NCBI GenBank assembly: GCA_024401865.1
Contig: JAKSKI010000005.1
Location: 1 to 50,820, forward strand
Length of the DNA: 50,820 nucleotides
Reading direction: 5' to 3'
DNA from: Bacteroidales bacterium
GTDB taxonomy: Bacteria > Bacteroidota > Bacteroidia > Bacteroidales > UBA932
The notes beneath the pieces were generated by a model. The model saw only the letters and a program-made list of their open reading frames with translations. It had not been told where the DNA came from and made no database searches. The position numbers were made by a program, and so were the translations under genes. Positions 34,228-41,698 of this stretch are shown piece by piece. How positions within the stretch are numbered: position 1 is the first letter of the stretch; each line of letters begins with the position of its first letter.

Positions 34228-34832
34228 ACGTCGACAGGTCACGCTTTGCAGAAGCGATAGAACTCTGGACCGAGTGGAACGCAAAGATCAACGTTGTGTC
34301 CCGCAAGGATGTGGATATGCTGTACGAGCATCATATCCTCCACTCTCTGTCCATCCTTCAGTACCTTGTCGAGAATGGCCATATCGGTCCCGATGACGGG
34401 GATGCCGCCACCTTCCTCGATGTGGGCTGCGGAGGTGGTTTCCCCGGCATACCTCTTGCGATAGCGCTCCCGGGGGCCGAGTTTACTCTATGCGATTCCA
34501 TCGGCAAAAAGATCCGGGTTGCGCAGGCCGTGTCCGAAGGGATCGGACTGACGAACGTGAGATGCGTCAACGCCAGGGTCGAGACTCTGACCGGGAGGTT
34601 TGACTGGGTAGTGTCCCGTGCCGTCACCTCTCTGGACAATTTCTATCCCTGGGTCAGGGACAAGTTCGACAAAGGTATCCTGTATCTCAAAGGCGGAGAT
34701 GTGAACGATGAGATTTCCGCCTTGTGTGCAAGGTGCGGCGTCGACCCCTCCAAGGTGACCGTATGGCCGGTCAGCAATTGGCTTGATGACGATTATTTCG
34801 CAGAAAAATTTGTGATTCACATCAGAAAATAA
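34224..34832 (+). CDS. rsmG: 16S rRNA (guanine527-N7)-methyltransferase RsmG
   Basis: A 202-residue SAM-dependent enzyme that methylates G527 of 16S rRNA. The motif FLDVGCGGGFPGIPLAIALP is the SAM site, followed by SIGKKIRVAQAVSEGIGLTNV and the SRAVTSLDNF catalytic segment. Upstream in-frame starts lie within the HAD gene; I chose ATG 34224 because it overlaps the stop (ATGA) and gives MNVDRSRFAEAIELW, the usual N-terminus. It closes the long polA-to-rsmG run. Confidence 0.94.
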   Translation: MNVDRSRFAEAIELWTEWNAKINVVSRKDVDMLYEHHILHSLSILQYLVENGHIGPDDGDAATFLDVGCGGGFPGIPLAIALPGAEFTLCDSIGKKIRVAQAVSEGIGLTNVRCVNARVETLTGRFDWVVSRAVTSLDNFYPWVRDKFDKGILYLKGGDVNDEISALCARCGVDPSKVTVWPVSNWLDDDYFAEKFVIHIRK

Positions 34833-34840
34833 TATCTTTG
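34809..34840 (+). promoter_or_regulatory. Promoter of rpmH
   Basis: TTTG (34809-34812), 20 bases, TATCTTTG (34833-34840). The -33 part lies inside the rsmG end. It leaves a leader of about 30 bases that is A-rich just before the ATG. Confidence 0.8.
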
Positions 34841-34875
34841 CGCTCCCGTTTAGAATAATATAAAAGAAAATAGAT

Positions 34876-35028
34876 ATGAAAAGGACATTTCAACCCTCAA
34901 CACGCAAGAGAGTCAACAAGCACGGATTCCGCGAGCGTATGGCTACAGCCAACGGACGCCGCGTCCTCGCTGCCCGCCGCCGTCACGGCCGCAAGAAGTT
35001 GACAGTCTCTTCAGAAGACAGATTCTAA
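34876..35028 (+). CDS. rpmH: Ribosomal protein bL34
   Basis: A 50-residue, very basic protein reading [17 protein letters not shown], then [24 protein letters not shown] and a short acidic tail SSEDRF. This matches bL34 of the large ribosomal subunit over its full length. It has its own strong promoter upstream and an intrinsic terminator just downstream, so it is an independent transcript. The A-rich leader before ATG (AAAAGAAAATAGAT) is the typical Bacteroidota translation signal. It lies 43 bases after rsmG. Confidence 0.97.
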   Translation: MKRTFQPSTRKRVNKHGFRERMATANGRRVLAARRRHGRKKLTVSSEDRF

Positions 35029-35051
35029 TTCTTCGGATCGGAATTATCATG

Positions 35052-35076
35052 AGGCGACCTTCGGGCCGCCTTTTTT
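35052..35076 (+). terminator. Intrinsic terminator of rpmH
   Basis: AGGCGACC (35052-35059), loop TTCG, GGCCGCCT (35064-35071) and a T-run to 35076. The stem has a single A-C mismatch and a stable UUCG tetraloop. It touches the 3' end of the convergent ThrE-like gene. Confidence 0.88.
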
Positions 35077-36310
35077 ATGCTTTACCGTGAAGTCGGCGCC
35101 TTGATATCCACTCGCGGACGTTGGTCTCGATGATAATGCTGAGGACAATTGCAAAGGTAATCTCGACAGCCATAAATCCTGACTGTATGGCTGATGCAAA
35201 CTGCTGCTTGACGATGTAGAGAGTGCTCCAGAACACGCCCGCTCCGGGTATCATCGGGAAAATTCCGCAGATCAGGAAGACGGTGCTTATGCATTTCTTC
35301 CGGACGGCGCAATACTGGGACAGGATAGCCACGCAGAGTGAAGCTATGAAGGTGCCGCCGATAACTGTAAGGGTGGTGTATCTGACGACCAGCATATATA
35401 CTATCCATCCGATCATTCCCACGAGACCTGTCATGAAGTAATGCTTGCGGGGCACTCCGAAGAGTACCGCAAAGGCCGCCGTACCCATAAAAGCGGCCGC
35501 TGTCTGGACGGGGAAGCGGTAGGTGTCGGGGTCTGCTGTCAAGCCGTCGATGCGTATCGTCCCTCCAAGAAGACGGTCCATTATGAAGAAACTGAGGCAT
35601 ACTCCCACAGCTATGCAGAAAAACACCATTGAGGCGTCGAGCAGACGTATTGTTCCGGCAAGATAGTCTTCACCGGCAATATCGCGGAGTCCGTTGGTGA
35701 ATGCCACTCCGGGAATAAGGGGAATCAGTGTGCCGATAACCATATTGCCCAGGCTGTGCCCCAGTCCCAGTGAGAAGAGCAGCATACAGAGTGCCGTACC
35801 TAACATACTGCCGCAGATGTTGGTAACAGGTTTTGTGAGATATTTCGAGCCTATCAGGATGACAAAGGCGTACATAAGCACGCCGCATAACAGGGACGCC
35901 AGACAGTCGGCATATCCTCCACCGAAGATTGCGCAGAAGCCGGCACTTCCCAAGGCTGTGCCCGCCAACTGCTCCCAGATGCTTTTGTCGGGAGAACTGT
36001 TGATTCTGTCAAGACGTCTGTCCGCCTCCTCGACCGTGATGCCGCCCTCGGAAATCTCTCGTGAAAGTTGGTTGACTTCTACAACCTTGTCGAGCCGGGA
36101 TGCCCTAATGGGTATGAATTCCACCTTGGAATATGTGTCCCCGGTAGTGAAGATGCCGTTGCTGAGCACAAAGAAATTCTCATCCGCCGCCCCGTAATGG
36201 GTGGCGATCCTTTCCATAGTATCTTCAACGCGGGAGATTTCAGCGCCGTTCTCAAGGAGTATGTGACCTGCCTTGGCCGCAACATCAAGAACCTTTGACG
36301 TATCACTCAT
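35075..36310 (-). CDS. ThrE/YjjP-YjjB-type exporter (fused)
   Basis: A 411-residue inner-membrane protein. The N-terminal YjjP-like half begins with VAAKAGHILLENGAEISRVEDTMERI and has about five helices after a soluble region of roughly 120 residues. The C-terminal YjjB-like half (about 275-400) has FMGTAAFAVLFGVPRKHY and CGIFPMIPGAGVFW. In E. coli the halves are separate proteins implicated in succinate export; in actinobacteria the fused form exports threonine and serine. In a fermenting Bacteroidales cell succinate or amino acid export are both plausible. No neighbour decides this. It is convergent with rpmH. Confidence 0.85.
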   Translation of the reverse strand: MSDTSKVLDVAAKAGHILLENGAEISRVEDTMERIATHYGAADENFFVLSNGIFTTGDTYSKVEFIPIRASRLDKVVEVNQLSREISEGGITVEEADRRLDRINSSPDKSIWEQLAGTALGSAGFCAIFGGGYADCLASLLCGVLMYAFVILIGSKYLTKPVTNICGSMLGTALCMLLFSLGLGHSLGNMVIGTLIPLIPGVAFTNGLRDIAGEDYLAGTIRLLDASMVFFCIAVGVCLSFFIMDRLLGGTIRIDGLTADPDTYRFPVQTAAAFMGTAAFAVLFGVPRKHYFMTGLVGMIGWIVYMLVVRYTTLTVIGGTFIASLCVAILSQYCAVRKKCISTVFLICGIFPMIPGAGVFWSTLYIVKQQFASAIQSGFMAVEITFAIVLSIIIETNVREWISRRRLHGKA

Positions 36311-36342
36311 AGCCTAACGCCGAGGCGCTGTTTTGAAATTGG

Positions 36343-36416
36343 TCGAGAAGAGGCGACTCGAACGCCCGACCCCCACGTCCCGAACGTGGTGCGCTAGCCA
36401 ACTGCGCTACTTCTCG
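36343..36416 (-). tRNA. tRNA-Pro (anticodon CGG)
   Basis: On the minus strand CGAGAAG pairs with CTTCTCG; the anticodon arm CCACG-TTCGGGA-CGTGG gives CGG for CCG codons; the T-arm is GGGCG-TTCGAGT-CGCCT. The discriminator is A and CCA is not encoded. It lies 18 bases after rpsT on the same strand. Confidence 0.94.
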
Positions 36417-36434
36417 AAAAAAACAAACTCGCCT

Positions 36435-36689
36435 TTAAGCGAGCTTGTTGATATAAACCTGGATGCCGCTCTTGAGATTGGCCGCCTTGTTCTTGTGGAT
36501 AAGCCCTATCTTTGCGAGCTTGTCGATCATTGCAAAAACTGCAGGTGCCTGTTTCTCTGCTGCTGCCTTGTCCTTTGTGTTGCGAATGTCCCTGATGGCA
36601 TTGCGTGTTGTCTTTGCATAATACCTGTTATGCAGTCTGTGCCTTTCGCTCTGGCGATCGGCCTTCTTAGCTGAAGATGTATTTGCCAT
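36435..36689 (-). CDS. rpsT: Ribosomal protein bS20
   Basis: An 84-residue basic helical protein of the small subunit. MANTSSAKKADRQSERHRLHN, the RN(A/S)xK-like YYAKTTRNAIRDIR, and the C-terminal GLIHKNKAANLKSGIQVYINKL match bS20 throughout. It lies between tRNA-Glu (upstream) and tRNA-Pro (downstream), 22 and 18 bases away, and probably shares their primary transcript; tRNA processing would release the mRNA. Confidence 0.95.
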   Translation of the reverse strand: MANTSSAKKADRQSERHRLHNRYYAKTTRNAIRDIRNTKDKAAAEKQAPAVFAMIDKLAKIGLIHKNKAANLKSGIQVYINKLA

Positions 36690-36711
36690 TGTTAGTATTT
36701 TTAATATTTTG

Positions 36712-36783
36712 TAGTGGGTAGGAGAATCGAACTCCTATTGCAAGAATGAAAATCTTGAGTACTAGCCGTTATACGAACCCACC
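36712..36783 (-). tRNA. tRNA-Glu (anticodon TTC)
   Basis: On the minus strand GGTGGGT pairs with ACCCACT (first pair G-U); the anticodon arm CAAGA-TTTTCAT-TCTTG gives TTC for GAA; the T-arm AGGAG-TTCGATT-CTCCT is perfect. The discriminator is A and CCA is not encoded. First gene of the tRNA-Glu/rpsT/tRNA-Pro unit. Confidence 0.94.
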
Positions 36784-36793
36784 AAAAGGACTG

Positions 36794-36824
36794 CAAAGAT
36801 AGATAATTTTTATCAAATTGCAAA
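36794..36824 (-). promoter_or_regulatory. Promoter of the tRNA-Glu/rpsT/tRNA-Pro unit
   Basis: On the minus strand TTTG (36821-36824), 19 bases of AT-rich DNA, TATCTTTG (36794-36801). The element ends 10 bases before tRNA-Glu. Confidence 0.82.
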
Positions 36825-37820
36825 TTAATTTTTATCCTCTTCAGCCGCCCATTCCCAGGAGTAAAGAATTGACTCTACCTGGCGCAGATATTGCCTTTTG
36901 TCATATTTGGGCGCATATACGAATGCCTCCACGGTGATAATGTCCATCCCGTCCTTCGAATAGAAGGAATGAGAGACAAAGGGGCCTCCCATATAATCGT
37001 TCTCCACCTCCCAGTAGCCGCGTGTCTGAGTGAAATCGCGTCCTTTGTATCTCAAATATTCGGTCTCGGGACTGATGGCGGTGCTGGTGGTCATATATGT
37101 GCCGTCGAACATCCCCGGCACGTTGTCCTTGAGGATGGCATTCCTGTGGGAGATGATATTGTCAAGGGTGAATTCTTCAGCCACCCGGGACGGGTACCTG
37201 TAGACAAAAATCCCCTGTATGGTGTACTGCTTCTCATCAGCTATCCATACGAAGTCGGATGACTTCTTCTTGAGCTTGTACCCGGTGGGGAAGTGGGGGG
37301 AACCTCCGAATATTTCCTCCACCTGGGGAGCAATGTTCCTGTCCTCGTACCGGATGGTGTTGGCGATGACTCTGTCGCGTTCGGCCTGCTCCAGGGCGCT
37401 CACGATTGTCTTGCCGTTATCCTTCAGCAGTGCTATGGCCTGCTCCTCGCCCGATGCCTTCACGTTGATGACGCACTGGGGGGATGCCCATACATCGTGG
37501 AGATATCCGACGCTGCCTTCTTCATTGTCTTCGGCGATGTCGAAAACCACTATGTTCCTGTGGACCTTGAACAGGTCTGCAAATCCGCCGGGAGCGACGC
37601 TGACCAATGAATACAACGGCTCGAGTTGTGCAAGATAAGGGCAGTCACAGGCAAGCAGGTTGCGTGTCTCGACTCCAAGGTTGCCCTCCCAGTTGTCCTT
37701 GTCCATCACAATGATGACTTCTCCGGCTTTGCCGCTGACATTGGGCAGTAGGGCTTTGGTGCCGCCCTTGCAGGAAGCCAGAGCGAGCACGGCGGTCAGT
37801 AATATTGCAAGTCTTCTCAT
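36825..37820 (-). CDS. DUF4837 family lipoprotein
   Basis: A 331-residue protein with lipobox LALASCKGG (Cys17). After the lipobox comes PNVSGKAGEVIIVMDKDNWEG, the start typical of DUF4837 proteins of Bacteroidota, whose function is not known. It contains no catalytic motif I recognise. It starts 2 bases after the rseP stop, so it is the last gene of the dxr-rseP unit and may act in envelope maintenance. Its 3' end lies against the tRNA-Glu promoter. Confidence 0.8.
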   Translation of the reverse strand: MRRLAILLTAVLALASCKGGTKALLPNVSGKAGEVIIVMDKDNWEGNLGVETRNLLACDCPYLAQLEPLYSLVSVAPGGFADLFKVHRNIVVFDIAEDNEEGSVGYLHDVWASPQCVINVKASGEEQAIALLKDNGKTIVSALEQAERDRVIANTIRYEDRNIAPQVEEIFGGSPHFPTGYKLKKKSSDFVWIADEKQYTIQGIFVYRYPSRVAEEFTLDNIISHRNAILKDNVPGMFDGTYMTTSTAISPETEYLRYKGRDFTQTRGYWEVENDYMGGPFVSHSFYSKDGMDIITVEAFVYAPKYDKRQYLRQVESILYSWEWAAEEDKN

Positions 37821-37822
37821 AT

Positions 37823-39124
37823 TTAATGAATTAATCTTCCGATATCGTTGCCGAATGCGAGAATCATCAGCGCCACCAGCAGGGCCATTCCCACCAGCTG
37901 CGCAATATAGAGGAACCTTTCACTCGGCTTGCGCCCTGACAGCATCTCGTAAAGCAGGAACAATATATGTCCTCCGTCAAGTCCCGGAATGGGAATGAGG
38001 TTCATAATGCCCAGCATTATGGACAGCAGAGCAAGAATGTACATGAATTGATACCAGTCCCAGGCTGAAGGGAACACCTGTCCTATGGCTATGAAACTTC
38101 CCACCGATTTGTAGGCACCGGAGGAAGGAGTCGCGAGCAGGCGGAGGTCCTTGAGATATCCGGTGACGCTGCTCCAGGTCAGTTTGAGTCCGGCGGGGAT
38201 GGCTTCGGCAAGGCTGTATTCCCTGACAGTGATGCCGGGTACCTGAAGAATCACACCTAACCTGCCGGCAGTGTCCACCTGCACGGGAATGCCAAGGGTG
38301 TCGGCCTGTCTGACCACAGTCACCTCTGTGATGCCGCCGCGCAGACTGTCCAGTATCGGCCTGCTTTCCTGAACAAATTCCACAGGTCTGCCTCCCACGG
38401 CCACCAGACGGTCATTCCGTACCAGTCCGGATAAGCGGTTTGGACTTGTGTCGGGTATTGAATCGATTACGAAGGGTATTGCCAGGTCGAACATCAGGCT
38501 CGAGTTGAGTACCCTGCTTATCATCGAATGGTCAATGTATATGTTGATGGTGTCGTTGCCTCTCTTCACCACGGCTTTGTTGACGTCGCGTCTTGCGAGG
38601 TCGGCCTGAAGGGATCCGAAATTGTCGGGCACATAATCGTCCAAGCTCAGGATTTCGTCCCCGTTGCGGAACCCCATCTCATATGCCAGCGGGTTGACGT
38701 ATATCTGCGAACCCTTGTTCTGAATATAGGATTGCCCCCAGATCGCCATTATGGCTATGTAGACGAGAATGGCAAAAATGAAATTGTTGAGTACGCCTCC
38801 GAGCATCACCATAAAGCGTTGAGGCGCAGGCTTGCTGCGGAATTCCCATTCACTGGGTTCTTTCTTCAGGGATTCAGTGTCAAGGGACTCATCCACCATC
38901 CCGGCAATCTTGCAATACCCTCCGAGGGGCAGCCATCCGATTCCGAACTCGGTGTCGCCCTTCCTGAACCTGAGCAGGGCCTTGCCTCCGATGTCGAAGA
39001 AGAGGTAGAACTTCTCCACCTTTATGCCGAATATCCGTGCCCACGCAAAATGCCCCAGCTCATGAATGAAAATGAGAAGGGACAGGGCCAGGATGACCTG
39101 AAGCGTCTTAATCAATGCAACCAT
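37823..39124 (-). CDS. rseP: RIP metalloprotease RseP (site-2 protease)
   Basis: A 433-residue inner-membrane zinc protease. The active-site motif HELGH lies at 21-25 in the first helix and the third ligand in NLIPIPGLDGGHILF near 385. GIGWLPLGGYCKIAGM is the conserved post-motif strand. Two PDZ-like regions lie between the catalytic helices (about 125-310). In E. coli RseP cuts anti-sigma factor RseA after DegS; Bacteroidota homologues cleave membrane-bound anti-sigma factors and signal peptide remnants. It overlaps dxr by 17 bases and is followed closely by the DUF4837 gene. Confidence 0.93.
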   Translation of the reverse strand: MVALIKTLQVILALSLLIFIHELGHFAWARIFGIKVEKFYLFFDIGGKALLRFRKGDTEFGIGWLPLGGYCKIAGMVDESLDTESLKKEPSEWEFRSKPAPQRFMVMLGGVLNNFIFAILVYIAIMAIWGQSYIQNKGSQIYVNPLAYEMGFRNGDEILSLDDYVPDNFGSLQADLARRDVNKAVVKRGNDTINIYIDHSMISRVLNSSLMFDLAIPFVIDSIPDTSPNRLSGLVRNDRLVAVGGRPVEFVQESRPILDSLRGGITEVTVVRQADTLGIPVQVDTAGRLGVILQVPGITVREYSLAEAIPAGLKLTWSSVTGYLKDLRLLATPSSGAYKSVGSFIAIGQVFPSAWDWYQFMYILALLSIMLGIMNLIPIPGLDGGHILFLLYEMLSGRKPSERFLYIAQLVGMALLVALMILAFGNDIGRLIH

Positions 39125-40262
39125 TTGCGATAGCGGCTATTTCCCGATTGGTTTCGAATATGTCTTCCAGACTCGGATCCGCTGCAAAATTCAAGCCTGC
39201 CAGACATTTCTCGTTGATTTTGGGAATGTCGCAGAACGAAATGAGCCCCTTGAGGTATGCGGCCACCGCGACTTCGTTTGCGGCATTCAGGGCGCAGGGG
39301 GCATTGCCTCCGCGCTCGATGGCCTCGTATGCGAGCCTGAGACAGGGGAACCTGTCCATATCCGGCTTTTCGAAACTCAGCGTGTGCAGTATGTTCCAGT
39401 CCAACTTACGGTTGCCGACCGTGATCCTTTCCGGGAAGTTGAGAGCGAAGCCTATGGGCTGGCGCATATCGGGACAACCGAGCTGGGCAATGACGGCGCC
39501 GTCCACGAATTCCACCATTGAGTGAATGACCGATTCCGGGTGGACGACCACTTCGATGCGGGACGGATCGATGTCGAAGAGCCATCGGGCCTCGATGACT
39601 TCGAAACCCTTGTTCATCATGGAGGCGGAGTCTATGGTGACTTTGGCTCCCATATTCCAATTGGGATGCTTCAGGGCTGTCTCCGGACCGGCAGCGGCAA
39701 TCTGCTCCTTGGTCCAGGTGCGGAAAGGACCGCCTGATGCCGTCAGATGGATTTTCTCCACGGCGTTGCCCTGAGCTGCCAGGAGGCATTGGAAAATGGC
39801 GGAATGCTCCGAGTCCACCGGGAGGATTACCGCTTCGTGCTCCCTTGCAGTCCGGGTGACGATGCTTCCGGCGGCGACCAGCGTCTCCTTGTTGGCGAGC
39901 GCGACTATCTTGCCGGCTTCAAGGGCGCACAGGGTAGGCCTGAGCCCGCTGAAACCGACCATAGCTCCCACTACGATGTCCACGTTGTCGCTCTTGACCA
40001 GACTGCACAGACTGCCTATGCCGGCCCAGACTTTGCTGTCGGACTCTTTAAGGGCGTCGGCAAGGGCGGGATAGCGGCTTTCGTTGCATATGACGACATT
40101 ATTGACATCGAATTCCCTGGCCTGAGCCGCCAGCAGGCCGACATTGTTGTTGGCCGAAATCAGTTCGAGTTCGAAGAGGTCCGGGTGCTGCCTGATGACG
40201 TCCAGAGTCTGGGTGCCTATCGAACCTGTCGAACCGAGTATGGCAATTCTCCGCTTCCTCAT
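39108..40262 (-). CDS. dxr: 1-deoxy-D-xylulose 5-phosphate reductoisomerase
   Basis: Second enzyme of the methylerythritol phosphate route to isoprenoids, converting DXP to MEP with NADPH. The 384 residues start with the Rossmann motif RRIAILGSTGSIGTQTLDVI; ALANKETLVAAG and PVDSEHSAIFQCL give the metal and substrate sites, then LTASGGPFR and MGAKVTIDSASMMNKG. The length is normal. The ATG overlaps the preceding small membrane protein (ATGA) and the 3' end overlaps rseP. This shows that the organism uses the MEP pathway. Confidence 0.96.
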   Translation of the reverse strand: MRKRRIAILGSTGSIGTQTLDVIRQHPDLFELELISANNNVGLLAAQAREFDVNNVVICNESRYPALADALKESDSKVWAGIGSLCSLVKSDNVDIVVGAMVGFSGLRPTLCALEAGKIVALANKETLVAAGSIVTRTAREHEAVILPVDSEHSAIFQCLLAAQGNAVEKIHLTASGGPFRTWTKEQIAAAGPETALKHPNWNMGAKVTIDSASMMNKGFEVIEARWLFDIDPSRIEVVVHPESVIHSMVEFVDGAVIAQLGCPDMRQPIGFALNFPERITVGNRKLDWNILHTLSFEKPDMDRFPCLRLAYEAIERGGNAPCALNAANEVAVAAYLKGLISFCDIPKINEKCLAGLNFAADPSLEDIFETNREIAAIANGCID

Positions 40263-40696
40263 TTCTTCCCGGTTTTACTGCGCAGTATCGAGTCCTGCAG
40301 CGCTATGTCCTCCTGACTGATATTCTTGAGATACTTGGTGGTATTTCCTGGTATGATGCTGTCCAAACTGATGGTTTCCTCACCGGTGAGTACCCGGGAC
40401 AGGTTTTCGGAATAGAGTTCCCAGCGCGTGATGACACTCTCGAGAGAATCTATCTTGATGGCATTTTCGATGGCCTGGCGTTTGGTCCTGGCGTCAGGAT
40501 AGCCGGGGATGGATGTCCTGAGCGGGGTGAAGGCTATCAGACAGTATACCAACATCGTGAAGAGCACTCCGGCAGTAACCACTGCGATGACAAATCCCGT
40601 TTTTGTGAATCTTACGGACTTGATTCTCTTGTGCGAACTGTCGTCCAACAGTGTCAGACGATATATTTTATTGTTTCCTTCAGGTTTATTTGCCAT
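40259..40696 (-). CDS. Small membrane protein resembling the N-terminus of Bacteroidota M23 peptidases
   Basis: A 145-residue protein with a cytoplasmic start (IYRLTLLDDSSHKRIKSVRFTK), one membrane helix (about 33-55) and a periplasmic tail with AFTPLRTSIPGYPDARTKRQAIENAIKIDSLE. This is how the Bacteroidota M23-family metallopeptidases begin, but the zinc-peptidase domain is missing: the protein stops at 145 residues and dxr starts in the stop codon. It may be a degraded or specialised scaffold. No catalytic residues are visible. It is the first gene of the dxr-rseP-DUF4837 unit and diverges from ruvX. Confidence 0.65.
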   Translation of the reverse strand: MANKPEGNNKIYRLTLLDDSSHKRIKSVRFTKTGFVIAVVTAGVLFTMLVYCLIAFTPLRTSIPGYPDARTKRQAIENAIKIDSLESVITRWELYSENLSRVLTGEETISLDSIIPGNTTKYLKNISQEDIALQDSILRSKTGKK

Positions 40697-40704
40697 AAAA
40701 TGCT

Positions 40705-40712
40705 TAATTTTG
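40705..40712 (+). promoter_or_regulatory. -7 element (TAATTTTG) before ruvX
   Basis: TAATTTTG matches TAnnTTTG and ends 6 bases before the ruvX ATG. No clear -33 at the right spacing. It again implies almost no leader. Confidence 0.5.
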
Positions 40713-40718
40713 CGAACT

Positions 40719-41132
40719 ATGCAGAGGACAATCGGGATAGATTACGGAAGCGCCAGAGTAGGAGTCGCACAGAGCGACCCTCTCGGAATCTTTGCGTCAC
40801 CACTCGAGACTGTCCCCACTGCAAAGATAATAGAATATCTCAAAAATCTTGCCCATAATGACGAGATAGTCAGATTTGTGCTGGGATACCCTCTCAACCT
40901 CGACGGCTCCCACGCCTCTGCGGCTTCCGACGTGGATGCATTCATCCCCAGGCTGCAGGCGGCCTTCCCGGATACACCCATAGCCCTGGAGGATGAGAGA
41001 TTTACCTCCGTGCTGGCCCACAGGGCAATGATCGACGGGGGGATGAAGAAGAGCGACCGCAGGGACAAGATGCAGGTGGACAAGATAAGCGCCGCCATCA
41101 TATTGCAAGGATATTTGGACAGGAAGAAATGA
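40719..41132 (+). CDS. ruvX: RuvX/YqgF family RNase H-like nuclease
   Basis: A 137-residue RNase H-fold protein (Holliday junction resolvase-like, pre-16S rRNA processing factor). It starts MQRTIGIDYGSARVGVAQSD with catalytic Asp8, has FVLGYPLNLDG, LEDERFTS, and ends with the DKMQVDKISAAIILQGYLD helix carrying the last acidic residue. I chose ATG 40719 because upstream in-frame codons would extend over the divergent gene and the family begins exactly at this point. The def gene overlaps its stop by 4 bases. Confidence 0.92.
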   Translation: MQRTIGIDYGSARVGVAQSDPLGIFASPLETVPTAKIIEYLKNLAHNDEIVRFVLGYPLNLDGSHASAASDVDAFIPRLQAAFPDTPIALEDERFTSVLAHRAMIDGGMKKSDRRDKMQVDKISAAIILQGYLDRKK

Positions 41133-41683
41133 TAAGACCGATTTATTTGCTGGGTTCTGAAGTGCTGAAGCGCAAGGCGGAACCTGCCGACCTGGGGACC
41201 GGAGAGGAACTCAAGGCATTGGTGAACGATTTGTGGGAGACGCTTGCCGTTTCGGAAGGGTGCGGACTCGCCGCCCCGCAGATTGGCGTGAGCCTCAGGG
41301 TTGCCGTTGTGGACGGTGACGTCATGGCGGATGTCTATCCCTATCTCAAGGGATTCAAGAGGACATTCATCAATCCCGTGATCGTTGAAGAGAGTCAGGA
41401 GAAATGCGAGTATAACGAGGGCTGTCTGAGTGTCCCCGGAATTTATGCCGATGTCGTCCGTCCCGCAAGAATCAAGGTCGAATATTATGACGGGAATCTT
41501 GAGAAGAAGGTGGAGGAGTTCGACAAGTTTGCCGCCCGTATGATCCAGCACGAGTTCAGCCATCTCGACGGAGTGCTGTTCACGGATCTCGTGGCTCCTG
41601 TCCGCAAGAAGCTTCTGGCCAAGAAACTCCAGCGCATAGCTGCCGGCAAGGTCGCCACACGTTACAATTCCAAAATCAAATAG
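41129..41683 (+). CDS. def: Peptide deformylase
   Basis: Metal-dependent removal of the formyl group from nascent proteins. The three motifs are present in 184 residues: GCGLAAPQIG (43-53), EGCLSVPG with metal ligand Cys99, and QHEFSHLDG with His141, Glu142 and His145. The usual Asp in HExDHL is Ser here, which does not affect metal binding. The length fits Bacteroidota deformylases. It overlaps ruvX by 4 bases (ATGA). Confidence 0.95.
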   Translation: MIRPIYLLGSEVLKRKAEPADLGTGEELKALVNDLWETLAVSEGCGLAAPQIGVSLRVAVVDGDVMADVYPYLKGFKRTFINPVIVEESQEKCEYNEGCLSVPGIYADVVRPARIKVEYYDGNLEKKVEEFDKFAARMIQHEFSHLDGVLFTDLVAPVRKKLLAKKLQRIAAGKVATRYNSKIK

Positions 41684-41698
41684 TCCTGGCTTCCAGGA
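41684..41698. terminator. Short hairpin between convergent genes
   Basis: TCCTGG, loop CTT, CCAGGA, just after the def stop and before the end of the convergent lipoprotein gene. A 6-base-pair stem without a T-run; a weak bidirectional stop signal at most. Confidence 0.3.
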
